This document shows positions 7,518-16,696 of a DNA stretch of 64,000 bases, in pieces; position 1 is the first letter of the stretch; each line of letters starts with the position of its first letter. This DNA is from Acrocarpospora catenulata (GTDB lineage Bacteria; Actinomycetota; Actinomycetes; Streptosporangiales; Streptosporangiaceae), in NCBI RefSeq assembly GCF_018476525.1, contig NZ_JAHCST010000001.1, forward strand, positions 62,001 through 126,000, in the 5' to 3' direction. A program made the translations under genes and the position numbers. Under the pieces are notes generated by a model. That model was not told the origin of the DNA, ran no database searches, and saw nothing but the letters and a program-made list of their open reading frames with translations.

Positions 7518-8740
7518 CCGAGCGGATCGACCAGGGCATCTTCGCCGGCCTGAAGGTGCTGGACTTCACCTGGGCCGCGGCCGGACCCATCGTCACCAAG
7601 CAGTTCTCCGACAACGGCGCCGAAGTCATCAAAATCGAGTCCAAGACGCACCCGGACAGCGTCCGGCTGGGCGGCCCGTTCTTCGAGGCCAAGCCGGGCA
7701 TCAACCGGAGCGGCTTCTTCGCGGACTTCAACAGCTCCAAGAAGAGCGTCGCCGTCGACATGCGCAGCGACGAGGGCCGCGACCTGGTCCGGCGACTGGT
7801 GAGCTGGGCCGACATCGTGGCCGACAACTTCCGGCCCGGCGTCCTCACCCGGTGGGGTCTCGGCCACGACGTCCTGCAGGAGATCAACCCGCGCGCGATC
7901 CTGCTCAGCTCCTCGCTCTACGGCGAGGACGGCCCCTGGGCCACCCTGGCCGGGTTCGGCGCGCAGGGGGCCGCCGTGGCGGGCATCCACGGCCTGACCG
8001 GCTGGCCGGACCTGCCGCCCGCGCTGCCGAAGGGCGCCTACACCGACTCGGTGTCGCCGCGGTACGCCATGGCGGCGGTCACCGCCGCGCTGATCCACCG
8101 CGAGCGCACCGGCCACGGCCAGCGCATCGAGCTCTCCCAGGTGGAGACCACCGTGGGCATCCTCGCCGCGCAGTTGCTCCAGTGGCAGCTCACCGGACGC
8201 GAGCCGGTCCGCTCGGCGAACCGCGAGCCGGGACGCCGGCTGCACGCCGTCCTGCCCTGCGCGGGCGAGGACAACTGGATCGCGGTCGACGTGCGCACCG
8301 ACGCCGAATGGCGGGGACTGTGCGACGTCCTGGCGCGGCTCGGCGGTGTCGACCTCGCCGCCAAGCTGTCCGCGGTCGAGGCGATCGCGCGGGCCGAGGA
8401 GGTCGAGGAGCTGGTCGCGGGCGTGACGGCCGGCGCCGACAGGTTCGAGCTGATGGACCGGCTCCAGGAGGCCGGCGTGCCGGCGGGCGTCGTGCTCAAG
8501 GGCTCCGACCTGCTCGCCGACCCGCGGCTGCGCTCGCGCGGGCACTTCTGGGCGCTCGACCACGCCGAGATGGGGACGCTCGACTACAACGGCCCGGCGT
8601 ACCGGTTCGAGAAGACCCCGTCCCGGCTGACCTCGGCGGCGCCGCTGATCGGGGAGCACACCGACGAGGTCATGCGCGAGGTGCTCGGCCTGGACGACGA
8701 CACCATCGCCCGGCTGCGAGCCGACGGCGTCCTGCAGTGA
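7514..8740 (+). CDS. Class III CoA-transferase (CaiB/BaiF), catalytic subunit
   Basis: A 408-residue CoA-transferase whose ATG overlaps the stop of the previous gene. It has the family N-terminus (LKVLDFTWAAAGPIVTKQFS, GAEVIKIES) and keeps an acidic residue where the catalytic Asp is expected (GAYTDSVSPRYAM). The TGHGQRIELSQ segment follows. Paired with the preceding paralogue, it likely transfers CoA from a donor such as succinyl-CoA to the pathway acid, preparing the substrate for the aldolase pair. Confidence 0.88.
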   Translation: MTERIDQGIFAGLKVLDFTWAAAGPIVTKQFSDNGAEVIKIESKTHPDSVRLGGPFFEAKPGINRSGFFADFNSSKKSVAVDMRSDEGRDLVRRLVSWADIVADNFRPGVLTRWGLGHDVLQEINPRAILLSSSLYGEDGPWATLAGFGAQGAAVAGIHGLTGWPDLPPALPKGAYTDSVSPRYAMAAVTAALIHRERTGHGQRIELSQVETTVGILAAQLLQWQLTGREPVRSANREPGRRLHAVLPCAGEDNWIAVDVRTDAEWRGLCDVLARLGGVDLAAKLSAVEAIARAEEVEELVAGVTAGADRFELMDRLQEAGVPAGVVLKGSDLLADPRLRSRGHFWALDHAEMGTLDYNGPAYRFEKTPSRLTSAAPLIGEHTDEVMREVLGLDDDTIARLRADGVLQ

Positions 8741-8762
8741 GCACGGCGACCAGGAGGAAACC

Positions 8763-9872
8763 ATGAGTACCGTCAAGGCACGCGCGCTCGTGCTGGAGGA
8801 GCCGGGCAGCAAACCGGTCCTGGCCGAGATCGACGTCCTGGACCCCGGCCCGGGCGAGGTCCGGATCAAGATCGCCGCCTCCGGCGTGTGCGGCACGGAC
8901 GGCCACGCGATCGAGGGCACCCATCCGCTGGCCCGGTGGCCGGTGGTGCTGGGCCACGAGGGTGCCGGCGTCGTGGAGAGCGTCGGCGAGGGTGTCACCG
9001 ACATCGGCGTCGGCGACCATGTGGTCTGCGCCCTCGCCGTCCCGTGCGGGACCTGCCGGCAGTGCCGTCGCGGCCTGGCCGAGCACTGCAACAGTCCGGC
9101 GCGCCGCCAGGCGATGTCCGGGGTGATGGCCGACGGGGGGAGCCGCCTGCGCCATGGCGGCGAGCCGGCGTATCCGTTCTTCGGCGTCGGGACGCTCGCG
9201 GAGTACACCACGGTCCGCCGGCAGCAGGCGATCCCGATCGACCCCGCCCTGCCGCTCGACGAGTTCTGCCTCGCCGGCTGCGGTGTGATCACCGGTTACG
9301 GCGCCGTACTGAACGTCGCGCAGGTACGCCCGGGCGACACGGTGGTGGTCGTCGGTGCCGGCGGGGTGGGGGCCAACGTCATCCAGGCGGCACGCGCGGC
9401 CGGGGCCTCGACGATCGTGGCCGTCGACGGCATCCCAGAGAAGCTCGACCTGGCCCGTACGTTCGGGGCGACCCACACCATCGAGGCGTCCCGCGACGTC
9501 GCGGCGGAACTGCGCGCGATCGAGCCGGACGGCGCCGACGCCGTCTTCGAGGTGGTGGGCAAACCCGAGCTGCTGAGCATGTGCCTGAGCCTCACCAGGG
9601 TCGGCGGCGCGTGTGTCATGGTCGGCATCCCGCCGATGGGCGCGCAGGTCACCTTCGACGCGTTCACCCTGAACGCCAACCGGCGCCTGCTCGGCTGCCG
9701 CGGCGGCGCCGTCGTGCCGACGCGTGACATCGACCGTCTGGTGTCCCTGTACCGGGGCGGGGCGTTGAACCTCGCGGGCCTGATCGGCCGGCGCCTCGGC
9801 CTCGACGACGTGTTCGAGGCGCTGGACCAGCTCGGCAGGAGCGCCTTCGCCCGAAGCGTGGTGGTGTTCTGA
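8763..9872 (+). CDS. Zinc-dependent alcohol dehydrogenase
   Basis: A 369-residue medium-chain dehydrogenase. The catalytic zinc region is CGTDGHAIEGTHP and GHEGAGVVESVG. The structural zinc lobe is CGTCRQCRRGLAEHC. The Rossmann glycines are VVVVGAGGVGANV. A GGAGG Shine-Dalgarno precedes the ATG by about 5 bp. It probably oxidises an alcohol formed by the P450 or Rieske step to an aldehyde, which one of the three aldehyde dehydrogenases would then oxidise. It overlaps the ferredoxin reductase gene by one base (TGATG). Confidence 0.9.
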   Translation: MSTVKARALVLEEPGSKPVLAEIDVLDPGPGEVRIKIAASGVCGTDGHAIEGTHPLARWPVVLGHEGAGVVESVGEGVTDIGVGDHVVCALAVPCGTCRQCRRGLAEHCNSPARRQAMSGVMADGGSRLRHGGEPAYPFFGVGTLAEYTTVRRQQAIPIDPALPLDEFCLAGCGVITGYGAVLNVAQVRPGDTVVVVGAGGVGANVIQAARAAGASTIVAVDGIPEKLDLARTFGATHTIEASRDVAAELRAIEPDGADAVFEVVGKPELLSMCLSLTRVGGACVMVGIPPMGAQVTFDAFTLNANRRLLGCRGGAVVPTRDIDRLVSLYRGGALNLAGLIGRRLGLDDVFEALDQLGRSAFARSVVVF

Positions 9873-11053
9873 TGAGCCATGACGCTGTGGTGATCGTCGG
9901 AGGTTCGCTCGCGGGCCTCCACACGGCCGAGGCCCTGCGTGGCGAGAACTGGACCGGCCCGATCGTGGTGGTGGACGCCGACGACGAGCCGCGCTTCGAC
10001 CGCCCGCCGATGTCCAAGGAGTACCTCGCCGGCACGGTTCCCGACCAGAAGCTGCTGCTCCGCGACCGTGCGCGGCTCGACGGCCTGGGCGCCACCTGGC
10101 TGCTGGGGCAGGCCGTCACCGCGGTCGAACCGGCGCGGCGCGTGGTCCGGCTCGCGGACGGCCGCGAGCTGGCCTACGCCGACCTGGTGATCGCGACCGG
10201 GGTCTCGCCGATCCTGCCGCGCGCCCTCGCCGTGCCCTCGGCGCACCTCCTGCGCAGGAAGGCCGACGCCGACCGGCTCCGTCAGCACCTTCGCCCGGAC
10301 AGGTCGCTGATCGTGATCGGCGCCGGCTTCATCGGCCTTGAGGTGGCCGCCACCTTCCGCGCGGCGGGCGCCCGCGTCGACGTCGTCGAGGCGCTCGCGA
10401 CCCCGCTCCTGCGCCAGGTCGGCCCGCAGGTCGGCGGCGCGCTGCGGCGGATCCACGAGCGCGCGGGGGTCGTCTTCCACCTGGGCCGCCAGGCGACGTC
10501 GGTGACCGAGCAGGGCGACGGTGTCGCCGTGACGCTCGACGACGGTGCGCGGCTGACGGCGGACGCCCTGCTGGTGGCGGTCGGTTCGGTCCCGGGCACC
10601 GCCTTCCTGGAAGGCTCGGGCCTGGAGGTGGCCGACGGCGTGGTCGCCGACGGCCACCTCCAGGTCGCGCCGTACGTGCACGCCGCCGGCGACGTCGTGC
10701 GCTGGCCGCACCCGCTCGCGGGCAGGTCCGTACGGATCGAGCACTGGATGACCGCGATCGAGCAGGCGAAGTACGTCGCCAAGCGGATCGCGGGCACCGG
10801 CGGGGACGAGCCGTTCGCCGCGCTGCCCTACTTCTGGTCCGACCAGTACGACCGGAAGCTCCAGGTGCACGGTTTCCCCAGCGCGGACGCGCACCTGGAA
10901 CTGCTCGACGGCGACCTCGACGCCGACCGGTTCGCCGCGGTGTACCTCGTCGACGGCCGGGCGACCGCGGTCGTCGCCGTCAACCATCCCCGCCAGGTGC
11001 TCGCCGGCCGGCGCCGGGTACTCGCCGAACTCGCACTACAGGAGGCACCGTGA
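9872..11053 (+). CDS. FAD-dependent NAD(P)H:ferredoxin reductase
   Basis: A 393-residue pyridine nucleotide-disulfide-fold reductase of the ferredoxin/rubredoxin reductase type. The N-terminal FAD motif is VVIVGGSLAGLHTAEAL, the FAD-contacting segment FDRPPMSKEYLAG, the NAD motif VIGAGFIGLEVAATF, and the C-terminal AAGDV(V)R and EHWMTAIEQAKYVAK segments are present. It is the only such reductase in the region and so likely reduces both 3Fe-4S ferredoxins, serving both P450s and possibly the Rieske oxygenase. Confidence 0.9.
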   Translation: MSHDAVVIVGGSLAGLHTAEALRGENWTGPIVVVDADDEPRFDRPPMSKEYLAGTVPDQKLLLRDRARLDGLGATWLLGQAVTAVEPARRVVRLADGRELAYADLVIATGVSPILPRALAVPSAHLLRRKADADRLRQHLRPDRSLIVIGAGFIGLEVAATFRAAGARVDVVEALATPLLRQVGPQVGGALRRIHERAGVVFHLGRQATSVTEQGDGVAVTLDDGARLTADALLVAVGSVPGTAFLEGSGLEVADGVVADGHLQVAPYVHAAGDVVRWPHPLAGRSVRIEHWMTAIEQAKYVAKRIAGTGGDEPFAALPYFWSDQYDRKLQVHGFPSADAHLELLDGDLDADRFAAVYLVDGRATAVVAVNHPRQVLAGRRRVLAELALQEAP

Positions 11054-12303
11054 TGACCGACGCGAACATTCAGGCGTACCCGATGTCACGGGACGCGGGC
11101 TGCCCGTTCGCGCCGCCGCCGCAGTACAAGGAGCTGCGCGAGACCAGCCCGGTCACCCGGGTCCGGCTGTACGACGGCCGCGAGGCCTGGATGTTCACCC
11201 GATACGAGGACATCCGCGCGGTGCTGTCCCATCCTGCCGTGAGCGCGGAAACCCTCAACCCGGACTTCCCCTTCCTGACGCCGGGCGACAAGGTCTCCAA
11301 GCGGGCGCAGTCCTTCCAGCGCTGGGACGACCCCCGGCACGCCACCCGCCGGCGCATGCTCATGCCGCACTTCACCATCAAGCGGGTCGAGGCGATGCGG
11401 CCGCGGATCCGCCGGATGATCGACGACATCTACGCCCGGATGATCGAGATCGGCCCGCCCCTGGACCTCGTCGAGCACCTCGCGCTGGCGCTGCCGTCCT
11501 CGGTGGCCTGCGAGCTGCTCGGGGTGGACTACGACAACCACGAGTTCTTCGAGTCCCGCTTCGCCGTACGCCTGGACCGCCGGGCCTCGGCGGAGCAGGT
11601 GGCGCAGGCGAACGCCGAGGTGATGGCCTTCGTCGAGGACGTCGTCCGGTCCAAGTACGGCACCAACCGCCCCGACCTCATCGGCCAGTTCGTCACCCAG
11701 CGCGTCGAGACCGGCGAGGTCACCCACGAGGACGCGGTCACCGACGCGACCCTGCTGCTCCTGGCCGGCCACGAGACCACGGCGAACATGATCGCGCTTG
11801 GCACGCTGGCGCTGCTGCGCCACCCCGAACAGCGGGACCGGATCGTCGCCGACCCCGGCCTGGTGCCGAACGCGGTGGAGGAGCTGCTGCGCTTCCTCAC
11901 CATCTCGCAGTCGATGGGCGTCCGGGTGGCCAAGGAGGACTTCGAGGTCGCGGGCCGGCGGGTCGCCGCCGGGGACGGCCTCATCGTCCCGGTGGCGGCC
12001 GGCAACTGGGACGACTCGGCCTTCGAGTGCCCGGAGAAGCTCGACGTGACCCGCGAGGCGCGCGGCCACCTCACCTTCGGGTTCGGCCCGCACGTGTGCC
12101 TGGGCCAGCCGCTGGCCCGGATGGAACTGCAAGAGGTGTTCTCCACCCTGTTCCAGCGATTCCCCGGCCTGCGGACCGACATCCCGTTCGAGGAGATTGG
12201 CTTCAAGTTCGACGCCGTCTTCTACGGACTCTACGACCTGCCCGTGACCTGGGACGCCGAGGCGGCCCGCGCGGTCGCGGCCGAACAGGAGGCAATGGCA
12301 TGA
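11053..12303 (+). CDS. Cytochrome P450 (second)
   Basis: A 416-residue soluble P450 with LAGHETT (I-helix, about 237-243), E277xxR280 (EELLR) and the heme loop [10 protein letters not shown] (342-351, Cys349). AGGAGG lies 7 bp upstream of ATG 11053; a GTG at 11050 overlaps the upstream stop. It lies between the ferredoxin reductase and a ferredoxin gene, forming a complete three-component class I P450 system. It differs clearly from the P450 at 781, so the two likely act on different intermediates. Confidence 0.92.
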   Translation: MTDANIQAYPMSRDAGCPFAPPPQYKELRETSPVTRVRLYDGREAWMFTRYEDIRAVLSHPAVSAETLNPDFPFLTPGDKVSKRAQSFQRWDDPRHATRRRMLMPHFTIKRVEAMRPRIRRMIDDIYARMIEIGPPLDLVEHLALALPSSVACELLGVDYDNHEFFESRFAVRLDRRASAEQVAQANAEVMAFVEDVVRSKYGTNRPDLIGQFVTQRVETGEVTHEDAVTDATLLLLAGHETTANMIALGTLALLRHPEQRDRIVADPGLVPNAVEELLRFLTISQSMGVRVAKEDFEVAGRRVAAGDGLIVPVAAGNWDDSAFECPEKLDVTREARGHLTFGFGPHVCLGQPLARMELQEVFSTLFQRFPGLRTDIPFEEIGFKFDAVFYGLYDLPVTWDAEAARAVAAEQEAMA

Positions 12304-12503
12304 AGATCACTGTCGATGAGTCGAGGTGCGTCGCGGCCGGACTGTGCGTGACGACCGAGGAGACCGTCTTCGACCAGGACGAGGCGACCGGGATCGTGTC
12401 CCTGCTGACCGACACCCCCGAGCCGCAGGCGCGGGAGGCGGTCCGCGAGGCCGCGCGGATCTGCCCCGCCCTCGCCATCGCCGTCCACGAGGACCCCGCA
12501 TGA
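12300..12503 (+). CDS. 3Fe-4S ferredoxin (second)
   Basis: A 67-residue ferredoxin with cysteines C10, C16 (CVAAGLC) and C55 (ICPA). Its start overlaps the P450 stop (ATGA) and its stop overlaps the next start, so it is the dedicated partner of the P450 at 11053. It lacks the CxxHGxC histidine seen in the ferredoxin at 4605, which may separate their redox partners. Confidence 0.88.
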   Translation: MKITVDESRCVAAGLCVTTEETVFDQDEATGIVSLLTDTPEPQAREAVREAARICPALAIAVHEDPA

Positions 12504-13975
12504 CCACCGCAGTAGAGATCGACTTCGACATCCGCGTCGGCATCGCGTTGCCGCCGACGGACCTGCTCGTCGGCGGCGAGTGGCAGCCGGCCGCGGTGGG
12601 CGAGCGCTTCGAGGTCATCGACCCGGTGACCGAGCGGGTGATCGCGCACGTGGCCCGCGGCCGGGAGGCCGACGTGCAGCGTGCCGTGGCCGCGGCGCGC
12701 GCGGCCGTCGACGGGGGCGCGTGGTCCCGGCTCTCCGGGGTTGAGCGGGGGAGGCTGCTGTTCCGGCTGGCCGACCTCATGGAGCGCGACTTCGCCCAGC
12801 TGACCCAGGTCGAGACGCTGGACATCGGGCAGCCCCTGAAGAACCCTTCGGCCGCCATCGCCACGCTCCGCTACTTCGCGGGCTGGGCCGACAAGATCGA
12901 CGGCCGCCACGTCGTGCTGCCGGACAGCAACGGCAGGCCCACCCACACCTACGTCCGGCGCGAGCCGATCGGCGTGGTCGCCGCGATCACCCCGTGGAAC
13001 TCGCCGCTGATGACCGGCGCCTGGAAGATCGCGCCCGCGCTGGCCGCCGGCTGCTCGGTCGTCATCAAGCCCCCGGAGGACGCGCCGCTCAGCACGCTGT
13101 ACCTCGGCGCGCTCGCGCTCGAGGCCGGCTTCCCGCCGGGAGCGATCAACATCGTCCCCGGCCTCGGGACCGAGGCGGGCGCCCCGCTGGTGACCGCGCC
13201 CGGGGTCGACAAGGTGACCTTCACCGGCAGCACCGCCGTCGGCCGGCAGATCGGCGCGCAGGCGTCGGGCCTGCTCAAGGCGGTCACCCTCGAACTGGGG
13301 GGCAAGTCGCCCCAGGTGGTGTTCGCCGACGCCGACCTCGAGCGGCACATCCCGATGATGGCGCGCCAGTTCTATCTCAACAGCGGTCAGGTCTGCGCCG
13401 CCGGGACCCGCCTGCTGGTCGAGCGGCCGGTGCTGGACCAGGTGATCGAGGGCGTCGCCCGGCAGCTGGAACAGGTCAGGGTCGGCGACCCGTTCAAGCC
13501 GGACACCCAGATCGGCTCGCTGATCAGCCGCAGGCAGTTCGAGCGGGTCTCCGGCTACATCGACCGGGGCCGCGCCGAGGCCACGCTGGTGACCGGCGGC
13601 AACCGGCTCGGCGACACCGGCTTCTTCCTGCAGCCCACGCTCTTCACCGGCACCAACGACATCACCATCGGCCAGGAGGAGATCTTCGGCCCGGTCGGCC
13701 TGGTGGTGCCCTTCGACAGCTACGAGGAAGCGATCAGGCTCGCCAACGACACGCCGTACGGCCTGGCGTCGGTCGTCTACACCGCGAACCTCGGTACGGC
13801 GCACCGCGCCGCCGCCGACATCAGGGCCGGCCTGGTCCGCGTCAACGGCGGGGCCGGCGTGCCCGCGCCCCAGGTCCCGTTCGGCGGCATGAAGAGCAGC
13901 GGCCTCGGCCGCGAGCTCAGCTACGCGGGCATCGAGGCCTGCACGGTCGAGAAGACCGTGAGCCTGGAGCTCTGA
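12500..13975 (+). CDS. Aldehyde dehydrogenase
   Basis: A 491-residue NAD(P)-dependent aldehyde dehydrogenase. It shows PWNSPL (cofactor site), FTGSTAVG, the general base E265 in LELGGKS and the nucleophile C299 in NSGQVCAAG. Length and motifs are complete. It starts inside the stop of the ferredoxin gene. One of three such enzymes in the regulon; it probably oxidises an aldehyde made by the upstream P450/alcohol dehydrogenase or by an aldolase step. Confidence 0.92.
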   Translation: MTTAVEIDFDIRVGIALPPTDLLVGGEWQPAAVGERFEVIDPVTERVIAHVARGREADVQRAVAAARAAVDGGAWSRLSGVERGRLLFRLADLMERDFAQLTQVETLDIGQPLKNPSAAIATLRYFAGWADKIDGRHVVLPDSNGRPTHTYVRREPIGVVAAITPWNSPLMTGAWKIAPALAAGCSVVIKPPEDAPLSTLYLGALALEAGFPPGAINIVPGLGTEAGAPLVTAPGVDKVTFTGSTAVGRQIGAQASGLLKAVTLELGGKSPQVVFADADLERHIPMMARQFYLNSGQVCAAGTRLLVERPVLDQVIEGVARQLEQVRVGDPFKPDTQIGSLISRRQFERVSGYIDRGRAEATLVTGGNRLGDTGFFLQPTLFTGTNDITIGQEEIFGPVGLVVPFDSYEEAIRLANDTPYGLASVVYTANLGTAHRAAADIRAGLVRVNGGAGVPAPQVPFGGMKSSGLGRELSYAGIEACTVEKTVSLEL

Positions 13976-13999
13976 CAGTACTTACGTCCAAGGAGAAAG

Positions 14000-14764
14000 A
14001 TGTTCGACGATCTCACGGGCAAAGTCGCCATCGTGACCGGAGCCGGCCGCGGCATCGGCCTCGCCTACGCCACCGCGCTCGCGGAGTCGGGGATGAAGGT
14101 CGTGCTGTCCGACATCCTCGACGAGGAGGGGGAGAAGGCCGCCGCCGAGCTGCGCGGCAAGGGCCACGACGCGATCTACATCCACGCCGACGTCAGCGAC
14201 CAGGAGTCCGTCCAGGCCCTGGCCAGGCAGACCGCCGAGGCGTTCGACGGGATCGACACGCTGGTCAACAACGCCGGCATCTGGGGCGACCTGGAGTTCG
14301 CCTCGGTGTTCGACATCTCCGCCGAGCGCTGGGACCGCTCGTTCGCGGTCAACGTCAAGGGCGTCTTCCAGATGTCGGTCGCCGTCGCGCCGTACATGAA
14401 GGGACGGCCGGGCGCCGCGATCATCAACCAGGCCTCGACGGCCCCCTACATCGCGACCCCGCGCACCGCCGACTACAGCGCGGGCAAGGCCGCGGTCATC
14501 ACGCTCACCAAGACCCTCGCCAAGAGCTTCGGCGACCTGGGCATCCGGGTCAACGCGATCGCGCCCGGCGGGATCGCCACCGAGGCGTCCCTGAACAAGT
14601 CGGTCAACCTGTTCGCCGACGAGCAGATCGCTCAGCAGTGCGTCAAGCGCCCCGGCCAGCCGTCCGACCTGATCGGACCCCTGCTGTTCCTGGCGAGCCA
14701 GGCGTCCGGCTACATGTCGGGCCAGACCCTCGTAGTCGACGGCGGAAAGACGATGACCGCCTGA
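14000..14764 (+). CDS. Short-chain dehydrogenase/reductase
   Basis: A 254-residue classical SDR: cofactor motif TGAGRGIG (13-20), NNAG at 90-93, catalytic S146, Y159 and K163 (YSAGK). AGGAG precedes the ATG. D38 after the second strand (SDILDEE) suggests NAD rather than NADP. Candidate roles are dehydrogenation of a cis-dihydrodiol from the Rieske enzyme or of a beta-hydroxyacyl-CoA, as BbsCD does in the benzylsuccinate pathway. The sequence does not decide between them. Confidence 0.9.
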   Translation: MFDDLTGKVAIVTGAGRGIGLAYATALAESGMKVVLSDILDEEGEKAAAELRGKGHDAIYIHADVSDQESVQALARQTAEAFDGIDTLVNNAGIWGDLEFASVFDISAERWDRSFAVNVKGVFQMSVAVAPYMKGRPGAAIINQASTAPYIATPRTADYSAGKAAVITLTKTLAKSFGDLGIRVNAIAPGGIATEASLNKSVNLFADEQIAQQCVKRPGQPSDLIGPLLFLASQASGYMSGQTLVVDGGKTMTA

Positions 14765-14780
14765 CCAGGAAGGATCGACG

Positions 14781-16223
14781 ATGACGATCAGTCACGACCG
14801 CCTCTACCTCGGAGGCAGGTGGGTCGAGGCTTCTGCCGCGGACCGGATCCCGGTGATCTCGCCGGCCACGGAGCAGGTCATCGCCACGGTGGCGGCGCCG
14901 ACGCCCGACGAGGCGGACGCCGCCGTCGCCGCGGCCCGGGCGAGCTTCGAGTCCGGTGCCTGGCGACGGACGCCGGTGGCCGAGCGCATCGCCACGATGC
15001 GCCGGCTGGCCGACGCGTACGCGGCCCGGGTGCCCGAGCTCGGCCGGACGCTGACCTCGGAGATGGGCGCGGTCATCGGCTGGACCCAGCGCGTCCACGC
15101 GGGCGGCTCGGTGCTCCTCATCCAGGCCATGTGCGACGAGGCCGAGCGTTACCCGTGGGAGGAGGAGCGCCTGGGCGGGGCGGCCAGGGTCATCCGTGAG
15201 CCCGGCGGCGTGGTCGTGGCCATCCCCCCGTGGAACGTTCCCCAGTCCACCCTGCTCTCCAAGCTGGTCCCCGCGCTCCTCGCGGGCTGCTCGGTCGTCG
15301 TCAAACCGTCCCCCGAGACCCCGCTCGACGCGCTGATCCTCGCCGAGCTGATCGACGGCCTCGGGCTGCCCGAGGGAACCGTGAGCATCCTGCCCGCCGG
15401 GCGGGAGATCGGGGAGCGGCTGGTCGCCCACCCGCAGGTCGACCACGTCGCCTTCACCGGTTCCACCGCGGCCGGTCGCAGCATCGCCGCCGTCTGCGGG
15501 CGCGACCTGAAGCGGGTCACCCTGGAACTCGGCGGCAAGTCGGCGGCGATCGTCCTGGACGACGCGGACCTGGACGCCGTGGCCGCCGGGTTGCGGGCCA
15601 CCGCGTTCAACATCAGCGGTCAGGCCTGCATCGCCCAGACCCGGGTGCTCGCGCCGCGCAGCCGGTACGGCGAGGTCGTGGACGCGTTGGCGGCGATGGC
15701 CGGCAAGCTCACGCTGGGCGACCCGTTCGATCCGGCCACGGATCTCGGGCCGCTGGTGACCTCCGCCCACCGGGACCGGGTGCGCTCCTACGTCCGGCTC
15801 GGGGTCGCCGAGGGCGCGCGGGCGGTGGCCGGCGGCCCCGACGCCCCGACCGGCCTGGACCGCGGCTGGTACCTGCGGCCGACGGTCTTCGCCGACGTGG
15901 ACAACCGGATGCGGATCGCCCGGGAGGAGATCTTCGGACCGGTGCTGTGCGTGATCCCCTACGCCGACGACGCCGACGCGGTCCGCCTGGCCAACGACTC
16001 CGAGTACGGCCTGGCCGGCACCGTCTGGACCACCGACGCGGCCCGCGCCGACGCCGTCGCGCGGCAGGTGCGGACCGGCATGATCGGCGTCAACGGGTTC
16101 CGGCCGCACTTCTCGCTGCCGTTCGGCGGGGTCAAGGCCTCGGGCATCGGGCGTGAGTTCGGCCGTGAGGGCCTGGACGCGTTCGTCGAGCCCAAGGCGT
16201 ACTACCACCCGGCCCCGGCATGA
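14781..16223 (+). CDS. Aldehyde dehydrogenase (second)
   Basis: A 480-residue aldehyde dehydrogenase with PPWNVPQ, FTGSTAAG, general base E249 (LELGGKS) and nucleophile C283 (NISGQACIAQ). AGGA precedes the ATG. It lies between the SDR gene (16 bp away) and the DUF35 gene, overlapping the latter by 4 bp. Substrate not predictable. Confidence 0.9.
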   Translation: MTISHDRLYLGGRWVEASAADRIPVISPATEQVIATVAAPTPDEADAAVAAARASFESGAWRRTPVAERIATMRRLADAYAARVPELGRTLTSEMGAVIGWTQRVHAGGSVLLIQAMCDEAERYPWEEERLGGAARVIREPGGVVVAIPPWNVPQSTLLSKLVPALLAGCSVVVKPSPETPLDALILAELIDGLGLPEGTVSILPAGREIGERLVAHPQVDHVAFTGSTAAGRSIAAVCGRDLKRVTLELGGKSAAIVLDDADLDAVAAGLRATAFNISGQACIAQTRVLAPRSRYGEVVDALAAMAGKLTLGDPFDPATDLGPLVTSAHRDRVRSYVRLGVAEGARAVAGGPDAPTGLDRGWYLRPTVFADVDNRMRIAREEIFGPVLCVIPYADDADAVRLANDSEYGLAGTVWTTDAARADAVARQVRTGMIGVNGFRPHFSLPFGGVKASGIGREFGREGLDAFVEPKAYYHPAPA

Positions 16224-16645
16224 CGGCGGACCGTCCGCGGCCGGTGCCCACCAGGGAGACCCGCCCCTTCTGGGACGGGCTCGCCGCGTACGAGCTGCGG
16301 ATCCCGTGGTGCGCCACGTGCGGGCGATACGAGCACCCCGGCGCCGTGGGCTGTCCCCGGTGCCTGGGCGACCTGGAGTGGCGGGCGGTCTCGGGCCGCG
16401 CGGCGGTCGTGTCGTGGACGGTGGTCCGGCGGGCGTTCACGCCGGGGTTCACCCCGCCGTACGTCGTGGCGCAGGTGAGCCTGGCGGAGCAGCCCGACCT
16501 TTGGTTGGACACCGCCATTGACGCCGATCCGGCGAGCCTGCGGACGGGCCTGCCGGTGGCGGTCGTCTTCCACGATGACCTGCGGGGTTTCTCGGTCTAC
16601 GGGTTCCGGCCCGTTGACAGGGAGCCGGGGGAATTGGAATCCTGA
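16220..16645 (+). CDS. DUF35 OB-fold/zinc-ribbon acyl-CoA-binding protein
   Basis: A 141-residue DUF35 protein. The rubredoxin-like zinc ribbon is formed by CATCGRYEHP and GCPRCLGDLEW. The OB-fold follows (VVSWTVVRRAFTPGF, then PYVVAQVSLAE). DUF35 proteins such as ChsH2 or BbsA form obligate complexes with thiolase-fold partners (Ltp2, BbsB) and bind the acyl-CoA. The partner here is almost certainly the protein at 5137, in the same operon but 10 kb upstream. The promoter of the next transcription unit lies in the last codons of this gene. Confidence 0.88.
   Translation: MTADRPRPVPTRETRPFWDGLAAYELRIPWCATCGRYEHPGAVGCPRCLGDLEWRAVSGRAAVVSWTVVRRAFTPGFTPPYVVAQVSLAEQPDLWLDTAIDADPASLRTGLPVAVVFHDDLRGFSVYGFRPVDREPGELES
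16614..16640 (+). promoter_or_regulatory. Internal promoter of the second catabolic operon
   Basis: TTGACA at 16614-16619 lies inside the DUF35 coding end, followed by TGGAAT at 16635-16640 (15 bp) or weaker hexamers at 17 bp. It stands at the same distance from the operators as the TTGACA of the Rieske promoter. Confidence 0.45.
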
Positions 16646-16681
16646 TGTGCGTAAAGCGACCGGATGTTCGTACAGCGAACA
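16646..16681 (+). promoter_or_regulatory. Tandem IclR-type operators of the second catabolic operon
   Basis: TGTGCG-TAAAG-CGACCG (16646-16662) and the best site of the window, TGTTCG-TACAG-CGAACA (16665-16681), a perfect 6-5-6 inverted repeat. Pitch is 19 bp. They fill almost the whole 51-bp gap between the DUF35 stop and the next start. Confidence 0.7.
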
Positions 16682-16696
16682 CATGAGGAGGGGGAC

